Positions 57,667 to 64,000 of a stretch of 64,000 nucleotides of DNA are shown here, in pieces. The notes beneath the pieces were generated by a model, which saw nothing but the letters and a program-made list of their open reading frames with translations, was not told the origin of the DNA and did no database searches. Numbering within the stretch: position 1 is the stretch's first letter; the number at the start of each line of letters is the position of its first letter. The DNA comes from CAVQBJ01 sp963724405 (GTDB lineage: Bacteria > Actinomycetota > Thermoleophilia > Solirubrobacterales > Solirubrobacteraceae), in assembly GCA_963724405.1 (NCBI GenBank), contig CAVRUQ010000012.1, positions 310,001 to 374,000 of the forward strand. The letters run 5' to 3'. Both the position numbers and the translations under genes were made by a program.

Positions 57667-57672
57667 CATAAT
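57667..57672 (+). promoter_or_regulatory. -10 box of the GT4 pair (leaderless)
   Basis: It reads CATAAT with nine bases to the ATG at 57682. It faces away from the TAAGCT box of the divergent FkbM gene. Confidence 0.5.
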
Positions 57673-57681
57673 GCCCGGCGC

Positions 57682-58863
57682 ATGACGGAGCCCGCGGACG
57701 ATCGGCGCGCGGCCGCCCCCCTGCGCGTCGGCCTCAACCTGGCGTATCTCGTCCGCGACTCGGGGGGCTCCGGCCGCTACGCCCGCGAGCTCATCGCGGC
57801 GATGCTGGACGCCGAACCGGGTATCGAGCTGACCGCGTGGGTCGGGTCCACCGCGCCGGCGGACCTGAAGCACGAGCCGTGGGCGGCGCAGGTGCGCTGG
57901 GTCACGCTGCCCGTGCCGGGCATCGGCACGGCCTGGCACCTGTGGCACGAGCTCGTCGGCATCGGCCTCGACGCCCGCCGTCGCGGCCTCGACGTGCTGC
58001 ACGGCCTGGCCAACCTCGTCCCGGTCGTCGCGCCCGGCGTCGCCCGCATCGTGACGATCCTCGACGTCATCTGGATGCACCACCCGGAGGCGATGGACCT
58101 GCGCGCGCGCACGGCGATGCGGGTGCTCGCTCCGCTCTGCGGCCATGCCGCCACGCGCGTCGTCGCGATCTCCGCCGCCGCCGCCGAGGACATCTCGGCC
58201 ACGCTGCACATCCCGCGGGAGAAGTTCGACGTGACGCCGCTCGGCATCACGCCCCCGAGCCCGCACCGGACGGTGCTCGACGACGCCACGCTGCGCGCCG
58301 GCCTGGAGCTGCGCGACGGTCCGCTGGTGCTGTGCGTGGCCGCCAAGCGCGCGCACAAGAACCTCGACGGGCTGATCCGGGCGCTCGCGCTGATGCCCGC
58401 GCCGCGGCCACTGCTCGTCCTGCCCGGGTCCCCGACGCCGTACGAGGACGCGCTGCGCCGGCTGGCCGCCGAGCACGGGGTGGGCGACGACGTCGCCTTT
58501 CCGGGCTGGATCGACGAGGCCCAACTCGAGGGGCTCTACGCCGCCGCGGACTGCTTTGTCCTGCCCTCCCTGCAGGAGGGCTTCGGCCTGCCGGTGCTCG
58601 AGGCGATGGCCCGCGGCGTCCCGGTCGCGTGCTCGGACACCTCATCGCTGCCCGAGGTGGCGGGAGACGCCGCGCTGCTGTTCGATCCGCGCGACGAGCG
58701 CTCGATCGCCGGCGCGCTCGCGCGACTGCTCGGCGACCGGGCGCTCGCGCACGACCTGGCCGAGCGCGGACGCCGCCGCTGCGAGCTGTTCACGTGGCGT
58801 CGCACCGCCGAGCTGACCCTCGAGAGCTACCGGCGAGCGATCGCGACGCGACACGCACGCTAG
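57682..58863 (+). CDS. Family 4 glycosyltransferase
   Basis: The 393-residue protein has the same layout as the gene at 54621-55817: LRVGLNLAYLVRDSGGSGRY, DVLHGLANLVPVVAPGVARI, VLCVAAKRAHKNLDGLIRAL, FPGWIDEAQLEGLYAAADCF, and QEGFGLPVLEAMARGVPVAC (E-x7-E). The two differ most in the N-terminal acceptor half, as expected for transferases that share a donor and use different acceptors. The stop codon TAG is directly followed by the ATG of the next glycosyltransferase, so the two are co-translated. A CATAAT box nine bases upstream suggests leaderless transcription. Confidence 0.9.
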   Translation: MTEPADDRRAAAPLRVGLNLAYLVRDSGGSGRYARELIAAMLDAEPGIELTAWVGSTAPADLKHEPWAAQVRWVTLPVPGIGTAWHLWHELVGIGLDARRRGLDVLHGLANLVPVVAPGVARIVTILDVIWMHHPEAMDLRARTAMRVLAPLCGHAATRVVAISAAAAEDISATLHIPREKFDVTPLGITPPSPHRTVLDDATLRAGLELRDGPLVLCVAAKRAHKNLDGLIRALALMPAPRPLLVLPGSPTPYEDALRRLAAEHGVGDDVAFPGWIDEAQLEGLYAAADCFVLPSLQEGFGLPVLEAMARGVPVACSDTSSLPEVAGDAALLFDPRDERSIAGALARLLGDRALAHDLAERGRRRCELFTWRRTAELTLESYRRAIATRHAR

Positions 58864-59991
58864 ATGCACGTGGGCCTGAACCTCGTCTTCCTCGTGCCCG
58901 GTGAGACCGGTGGCATGGAGGTGTACGCGCGCGAGCTGATCACGCAGATGGTCGAGCAGGACCCGAGCACGCGCTTCACGGCGTTCGTGAACCGCGAGGC
59001 CGCCGAGATGCGAGGCGGACCGTGGGGCGAGCTGGTGCCCTCGGTGACGGTTCCGGTCCGCGCGCGCAACCGCGTCGAGTGGGTGCGCGGCGAGCAGACC
59101 CTGCTCCCGCGCCGCGCGGCCCGGGCCGGCGTCGACGTGCTCCACAGCCTGGCCAGCACCGCCCCGGTGTGGGGTCGCTTCCGTCGTGTCGTGACGATTC
59201 ACGACCTCAACTACCGCACGGTGCCCGAGGCGCACTTCGGCGTGCTCGGCCTCGGGATGCGCGTGCTCGTTCCGGCGGCGGCCCACCGCGCCGACCGCAT
59301 CATCACCGACTCGAACTCGACCCGCGACGACCTCCTGCGCTTCCACCGGCTCGACGCCGGCCGGATCGACGTCGTGCCGCTCGGCGTGCGCGTGCCGGCC
59401 AAGCGCGAGCAGCGTTCGGAGGCCGAGGTGCGCGAGCGATATCGGCTCGGCGATCGAGCGCTCGTCCTGTGCGTGTCCGCGCAGCGCCCGCACAAGAACC
59501 TCCTGCGCCTGATCGAGGCGATCGCCCTGATTCCCGAGCCGGAGCGTCCGGCGCTCGTGATCGCCGGCTACCCGACGCCGCACGAGCGCGAGCTCGTCGC
59601 ACGAGCGGCCGAGCTACGCGTCAGCGACGACCTGCGCCTCATCGGATGGGTGGACGACGCCGACCTCGAGGGCCTGTACGCGATCGCCGCGGCGTTCGTG
59701 TTCCCCTCGCTCTACGAGGGGTTCGGCCTCCCGGTCCTCGAGGCGATGGCCCGCGGCGTGCCCGTGGCCACGACCGACCGCGGCTCCTTGCCGGAGGTCG
59801 CCGGCGACGCGGCACTGCACTTCGACCCGCTGGACCCGGGGGCGATCGCCGGCGCGATCCGGCGGCTGCTCTCCGATCGGGAGCTCGCCGAGCGGCTGCG
59901 CGAATCCGGTCGCGACCGAGCCGAGCGCTTCAGCTGGGCCGCCACCGCGCGCGGCACGCTCGAGGTGTACCGCCGGGCGCTGAGCCGGTAG
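58864..59991 (+). CDS. Family 4 glycosyltransferase
   Basis: The 375-residue protein begins MHVGLNLVFLVPGETGGMEV. The donor domain has VLCVSAQRPHKNLLRLIEAI, RLIGWVDDADLEGLYAIAAA, and YEGFGLPVLEAMARGVPVAT (E-x7-E). The acceptor half contains RVEWVRGEQTLLPRRAARAG and TIHDLNYRTVPEAHFG, typical of mannosyl- and rhamnosyl-type GT4 enzymes. It is a third member of the paralogue group that includes 54621 and 57682, but more distant. It has no gap to the gene upstream. The nucleotidyltransferase gene follows after 31 bases with its own promoter-like box. Confidence 0.9.
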   Translation: MHVGLNLVFLVPGETGGMEVYARELITQMVEQDPSTRFTAFVNREAAEMRGGPWGELVPSVTVPVRARNRVEWVRGEQTLLPRRAARAGVDVLHSLASTAPVWGRFRRVVTIHDLNYRTVPEAHFGVLGLGMRVLVPAAAHRADRIITDSNSTRDDLLRFHRLDAGRIDVVPLGVRVPAKREQRSEAEVRERYRLGDRALVLCVSAQRPHKNLLRLIEAIALIPEPERPALVIAGYPTPHERELVARAAELRVSDDLRLIGWVDDADLEGLYAIAAAFVFPSLYEGFGLPVLEAMARGVPVATTDRGSLPEVAGDAALHFDPLDPGAIAGAIRRLLSDRELAERLRESGRDRAERFSWAATARGTLEVYRRALSR

Positions 59992-60007
59992 CGGCGGGCT
60001 CCCACGA

Positions 60008-60013
60008 GATAAT
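60008..60013 (+). promoter_or_regulatory. -10 box of the nucleotidyltransferase gene (leaderless)
   Basis: It reads GATAAT with nine bases to the ATG at 60023, the same spacing as at 57682. Confidence 0.5.
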
Positions 60014-60022
60014 CCCGACCCG

Positions 60023-60793
60023 ATGCCCGACCCGAGCCGCACGCCGGTGGTGATCCTCTGCGGTGGACGCGGAACGCGTCTGCAGGAGCACACCCAGGAG
60101 ATCCCGAAGCCGCTCGTCGAGATCGGCGGCCTGCCGATCGTGTGGCACGTCATCCAGCTGTACGCGGGACAGGGCTTTACCCGGTTCATCCTCGCCACGG
60201 GCTACCGCGGCGAGCTCGTCGAGCAGTTCGCCGCCGCCCAACGCTGGCCGCCAGGCGTGCACGTCGACTGCGTCGACACCGGACTCGACACGCCGACCGG
60301 CGGGCGCGTCAAGCTCGTCGCCGATCGCCTCGACGACGGCGGCCCGATCGCCGTCACCTACGCCGACGGCGTGGCCGACATCGATCTCGACGCGCTGCTG
60401 CGCTTCCACGCCGATCACGGAGCGCTGGCCACGATGACCGTCGTGCGGCCGCAGCTGCAGTTCGGCGTGACGGAGCTCGGCGACGACGATCGGGTGCTGG
60501 GCTTTCGCGAGAAGCCCCGCGCCGAGCACTGGATCAACGGCGGGTTCTTCCTGTTCGAGCCGGGCGTGCTCGACTACCTGCAGGCCGACAGCGTGCTCGA
60601 GCGCGCGCCGCTCGAGCGACTCGCCGCTGCCGACCGGCTGCGGGCCTACCGCCACCACGGCTTCTGGGCATGCATGGACACGTACAAGGACGCCGTGGCG
60701 CTCAACGACCTCTGGGCCGCCGACGCGGCACCCTGGCGCGTGGGCGCGACACGATGGCCCGAGCGTCGGGCGACTAGCGTTCGAACACCCTGA
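60023..60793 (+). CDS. Sugar-1-phosphate nucleotidyltransferase, RfbF-like
   Basis: The 256-residue protein starts MPDPSRTPVVILCGGRGTRL. The motif LCGGRGTRLQEHTQEIPKPL (12-31) and the following GGLPIVWHVIQLYAGQGFTR are characteristic of glucose-1-phosphate cytidylyltransferase (RfbF) and close relatives. DTGLDTPTGGRVKLV, VTYADGVADIDLDALL (metal Asp) and NGGFFLFEPGVLDYL complete the pattern. RfbF makes CDP-glucose, the start of CDP-dideoxyhexoses, but no CDP-glucose dehydratase is seen nearby, so the exact sugar and nucleotide stay open. The last 20 bases overlap the convergent secreted-protein pseudogene. Confidence 0.85.
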   Translation: MPDPSRTPVVILCGGRGTRLQEHTQEIPKPLVEIGGLPIVWHVIQLYAGQGFTRFILATGYRGELVEQFAAAQRWPPGVHVDCVDTGLDTPTGGRVKLVADRLDDGGPIAVTYADGVADIDLDALLRFHADHGALATMTVVRPQLQFGVTELGDDDRVLGFREKPRAEHWINGGFFLFEPGVLDYLQADSVLERAPLERLAAADRLRAYRHHGFWACMDTYKDAVALNDLWAADAAPWRVGATRWPERRATSVRTP

Positions 60794-62562
60794 CCACGTC
60801 GGACGCGCCGCCGAGGAAGGGGAAGTCGGCCTCGAATTCGGACACGGCCCGGAACTGGTAGTTCGCCGGCCCGGCGAACCGGAACCGGTAGCGAGCGCGG
60901 AATCGACCCTTGGCGTTCGTGCGAATCACCTGAAACTCGAGCCAAGCGCTTCCGGGCGCGCGCGCCTCGAGCACGAGCTGCTTGCCCCCCAACGGGATCG
61001 GCGCTCCGTGCACGACACCCCGGAAGGTGATGACGCGCCCGACGGCGGCCACGTGCGGGCTCACCGACAGCCCGATGCCGGCGTGGACGAGCAGCGTCAG
61101 GCTCGCGGTGGCCGCCGGGGGGTTGTCGCCGAGGTGCGCGTCATACCCGAACGTGAGCGTGCCCGACGAGGCATCTCCCGCGACCGAGAAGACGAACGCC
61201 CCATGCGGGTCCGTCGTCACCGTTCCGAGCGATACCGGGCTCGATCCGCCGAAGCTCGGCAGCACGTGGATCGTCACGACCGCATCTCCGACCGGCAGCC
61301 CGGCGGGCGTCGTCAGGGATCCGACGACCCGACGGATCTGACCCCAGTCGCTCGTGAGGTGGGTCGAGGACGAGCGCTTCCAGCGCACGCGCAACACGGC
61401 CGACGGCGACGCGTTCGTTCCGTTGGGCGGCCCGACCACGGTCGGAGCGCCGCCCCCGCCCGCGACCCCGTTCTCGAATGCGACCTTGCGATCGAGCACC
61501 GTTGTCGCCGCGCCGGAGGCGTCCGTGACCTGCACGAGGAGCTCGTGCACGCCGTTGGCGATCTGCGTCGTGTCGAAGGTGTCCGTCACGTTGGCCGAGG
61601 CGACACAGGGCTGACCGAACAGGAACGCGTTCGTCCCGTCCGCGGGCGCCGGCGAGGCGGGGACGCAGCGGCCGCCGTTGCTGTCCACCGGGATGGTGCG
61701 CACGAGCCTGCCGTCGAGCGAGTAGTTCACCTGGTAGAGGCCCGGGCCGGCGTCGGCGGCGGTGAAGGTCAGGCCCTCCTGGCCGCCGAGCGGCGCGTCG
61801 CTCGAGAGGCCACCGCCGACGGTGGTGACGAGTGGCGCGGTCTCATCGTCGAGGGTGATGTCGGCGGCGTAGAGGTTGATTGTGCGACTGGGCGGCGCTG
61901 GGATCCATGTCTAGTGGCGGGCACTCGGGTCCGACGACTCCGAAGCACGCCGCCTCGGCGAATACTGGGTCGCGCCCTGAGCATTCGCGGCAGGAACCAG
62001 CGACTCTGATTTGATGGAGCCCGAGCGGATCGGCCGAGGTTCCCAGTCGAGCGCGCAAAGTCATGGCACACATCGTCAAACGTCGTCGGGTGAGCGTTCG
62101 CAGTTGGGCGCGGAGCAGAAAGACCAGCACACCGTGTTCGCGCCATAACCCGATGGCCGTCGTGGCGATCCCTGATCGCCAGAGCGTCGCCGCGTAGATC
62201 GTCGTCTGCGGTGGCGCGGAATAGATCCAGGCCGCCAGCCGATACGGTGCGACCTGCAGCGGCGTGCCGGGTAGCAGCGGCGCTGAGCGAGCCGCCCTGG
62301 CTGCAGGAGTCAACGCGCGCGACTCGCCGCGGCTGCTCGTCACGGGGCTCCACCCATCCGTCGGAGCCGCCACCCCTGCCGGTGTCCGGCAGCTGTACAC
62401 GTGGTACAGCCCCGCGTTCGCGGGCGCGGCGCTGCCGGCCAGCCCGACCGTCCCGGCAACCAGGAACAAGGCGCCACGCACGCGCACCCCCCTCACAGCG
62501 AGGCGGATCCTGCGGCGCGGTGTGGTGAGAGCGCCGGTTCGCGATCGGGCGGCGGTGACCAT
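60774..62562 (-). pseudogene. Secreted Ig-like-domain protein gene with several frameshifts
   Basis: Read from the right, the gene starts with a signal sequence (ALFLVAGTVGLAGSAAPANA) and GLYHVYSCRTPAGVAAPTDG, a family of secreted proteins I associate with Solirubrobacterales. Homology then moves to another frame for about 13 codons (VDSCSQGGSLSAA, near 62300) and back (LPGTPLQVAPYRLAAWIYSA). After FGVVGPECPP a further shift near 61885-61905 is needed to reach RTINLYAADITLDDETAP, and the frame before that point has a TAG. The remaining part, with LYQVNYSLDGRLVRTIPVDS and two Ig-like segments (about 61100-61700), is intact to the stop at 60774. A fourth shift near 62000 (GSIKSESLVPAANAQ in another frame) is likely. 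The gene looks decayed or badly sequenced. Confidence 0.72.
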
Positions 62563-62617
62563 CGGGCCGGCGCAATGCTACGCCGCGACGGGGGCGGCCG
62601 GGGCGCATCGCCGGCGG

Positions 62618-63838
62618 CTACGGCGACTGCCAGCGGACGGGCAGCGACGCGAGGCCGTAGACGCCCATGATGCTCTCGTACTCGGCGACGCCCGCCAGCT
62701 CGAGTCCGGGCATGCGCGGGGCGAGGAACGACAGCGCCTCCTCGAGCTCGGCTCGGGCCAGGTTGGCGCCCAGGCAGTAGTGCATCCCGGCGCCGAAGGT
62801 GAGCAGGCGGGTGCCGTCGCGCGCGCCCTCGATGTCGAAGCGCGTGAGGTCGCCGGTCTGCTGGGGCGACTCGCGGTTGCCGGTGAACGCGCAGACCATG
62901 ACGATCGTCCCTTCCGGGAAGGCGACGTCGCGGTACTCCACCGGCGCGAGCAGGATGCGGGCGGTGAAGGGGGTGATGGGCTCGAAGCGGAGCACCTCCT
63001 CGACCGCATGTGGCGCGAGGGTGGGGTCCTCGGCCAGTCGGCGCCACTGGTCGGGATGCTCGGCGAACAGGCGGAGCGCGTGGGCGAGCTGGCTCTGGGT
63101 GGTGTCCACGCCGCCCACGAGCACATTGAAGACGAGGTTGATGCACTCGACGTCCGACAGCCGCTCGCCCTCGGACTCGGCGGCGATGAGGGCCGAGATG
63201 AGATCGTCGCTCGGGTCGGCGCGGCGGGCACGCAGGAGGGCGGCCGCGTAGTCGTAGAACTCGCCCACCGCCCGCTCGATGACGTCACGCTCACCGAGCA
63301 GGCTCGCCGCATCGAACTGGCGCTGGATGACGTTCGACCAGTGGTGCAGGCGGGCGGCGTCCTCGACGGGAGCGCCCATGACGGTGGCGATCACCTGCGA
63401 CGGGTACGGCCGGGCGATCGCGCTCACGACGTCGCACGTGCCGGCCTCGGCGACCGCCCCGAGGAGGCCGTCGAGGAACGATCGCATCGCCGGTCGATAC
63501 CGCTCGACGGCGCGCGGGGAGAGCGCCGGGTTGACCAGGTTGCGCAGGCGACGGTGATCGGCGCCGTTGATGTTCAGCAGATTGCGTTCGATCTGCTCGA
63601 GCAGCGGCCCCTCGCCCAGCTCGAACAGCTCCGCGATCTTCAGCCCCGGGAAGGTGGCATCGCGCGTGCGCAGGAAGAACTCGGCCGCGTCGTGGTCGAG
63701 CACGATGTAGCCGAACGGTCCGCGGGCGATCCAGCCGCGCGCACGCGCCTCGGCCATCGCGGCGTGGAAGCGATCTCCGCGCAGCGCCGGGTTGGTGTAG
63801 TCGAATTCGCCGAGATCGAGCTCCGAGACGAGCGGCAC
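62618..63838 (-). CDS. Cytochrome P450
   Basis: The 406-residue protein starts from a GTG at 63838. The I-helix motif is VGGVDTTQSQLAHAL with the acid-Thr pair, the K-helix ExxR is EEVLRFEP, and the heme-binding loop is FGAGMHYCLGANLARAE, with the proximal ligand Cys355. The size, the short N-terminus without a membrane anchor and the CLGANLARAE sequence are those of soluble bacterial class I P450s, which need ferredoxin and ferredoxin reductase. Neither partner is nearby. The substrate is unknown; steroid- or terpenoid-like compounds are common for this group. A TAGCGT box lies seven bases before the GTG, so it is probably leaderless. Confidence 0.93.
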   Translation of the reverse strand: MPLVSELDLGEFDYTNPALRGDRFHAAMAEARARGWIARGPFGYIVLDHDAAEFFLRTRDATFPGLKIAELFELGEGPLLEQIERNLLNINGADHRRLRNLVNPALSPRAVERYRPAMRSFLDGLLGAVAEAGTCDVVSAIARPYPSQVIATVMGAPVEDAARLHHWSNVIQRQFDAASLLGERDVIERAVGEFYDYAAALLRARRADPSDDLISALIAAESEGERLSDVECINLVFNVLVGGVDTTQSQLAHALRLFAEHPDQWRRLAEDPTLAPHAVEEVLRFEPITPFTARILLAPVEYRDVAFPEGTIVMVCAFTGNRESPQQTGDLTRFDIEGARDGTRLLTFGAGMHYCLGANLARAELEEALSFLAPRMPGLELAGVAEYESIMGVYGLASLPVRWQSP

Positions 63839-63845
63839 GGGGTCG

Positions 63846-63851
63846 ACGCTA
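63846..63851 (-). promoter_or_regulatory. -10 box of the P450 gene (leaderless)
   Basis: On the minus strand this reads TAGCGT with seven bases to the GTG at 63838. Confidence 0.45.
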
Positions 63852-63960
63852 CCACCGGGCGCCGATCACCCTGTGCACGTTTGCCCAGCTACGACGGTTG
63901 TCCAGCGGTGACACGCGCGCCTGTTGCTGGGCCGGCCTGCGGCCGGTCTGTGATCAGAGC

Positions 63961-64000
63961 ATGCCCCTTCGCCGACTCATCGCCCTTGGCGCGACCCTTC
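63961..64000 (+). CDS. Start of a possible secreted protein (cut by window end)
   Basis: An ATG at 63961 opens a frame reading MPLRRLIALGATL to the window edge. Two Arg followed by a hydrophobic run is the start of a typical signal peptide. Only 13 codons are visible, and there is no clear ribosome site, so this is a tentative call. Confidence 0.3.
   Translation, partial: MPLRRLIALGATL

Noticed and set aside
1..64000. Mobile elements, phage genes, restriction or defence systems, CRISPR arrays, rRNA and tRNA
   Set aside because: No transposase, integrase, terminal repeats, nuclease/methylase pairs, repeat-spacer arrays or RNA gene signatures were seen on either strand.

Overview
The window is very GC-rich, densely coded chromosomal DNA. 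It carries HU, a heme A synthase, a BldC-like regulator, an RsbW-type anti-sigma kinase and many actinobacterial-style glycan genes. The best guess is an actinobacterium of the Thermoleophilia (Solirubrobacterales) type; this is inferred from protein character and composition, not from a marker gene. No rRNA, tRNA, CRISPR array, integrase or insertion sequence was found.

Bases 1-9700 are a mixed housekeeping stretch: the end of a membrane dipeptidase, a secreted sedolisin protease, a membrane diguanylate cyclase, a FrnE-like DsbA protein, a GFA protein, an anti-sigma kinase, an acyl-CoA dehydrogenase broken by three single-base insertions, a BldC-like regulator, a small unknown protein, HU and CtaA. 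A multibranched inverted repeat lies between the convergent genes at 3598 and 3776.

Bases 9780-60793 form one surface-polysaccharide locus of about 51 kb. It holds roughly a dozen glycosyltransferases (several fused in pairs), many SAM-dependent methyltransferases including FkbM types, sugar epimerases and oxidoreductases, RmlC, nucleotidyltransferases, three large polytopic membrane proteins, a Wzm/Wzt ABC exporter whose ATPase has a C-terminal cargo-type domain, and a Wzx-type flippase. At its centre (20351-28927, minus strand, mostly overlapping genes) is a ten-gene operon that appears to encode a whole nucleotide-activated D-glycero-D-manno-heptose pathway: GmhA-like isomerase, GmhB phosphatase, HddA-like kinase and HddC-like nucleotidyltransferase, together with a transaldolase that could supply sedoheptulose 7-phosphate. 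Next to the ABC exporter are a coiled-coil methyltransferase (possible chain terminator) and a GSCFA / methyltransferase-WcbI pair that probably decorates the glycan.

Bases 60774-64000 hold a decayed secreted-protein gene with several frameshifts, a cytochrome P450 and the start of a further gene.

Many first-in-unit genes lack a Shine-Dalgarno sequence. Instead they have a TAnnnT-like -10 hexamer 6-9 bases before the start codon, which suggests widespread leaderless transcription.
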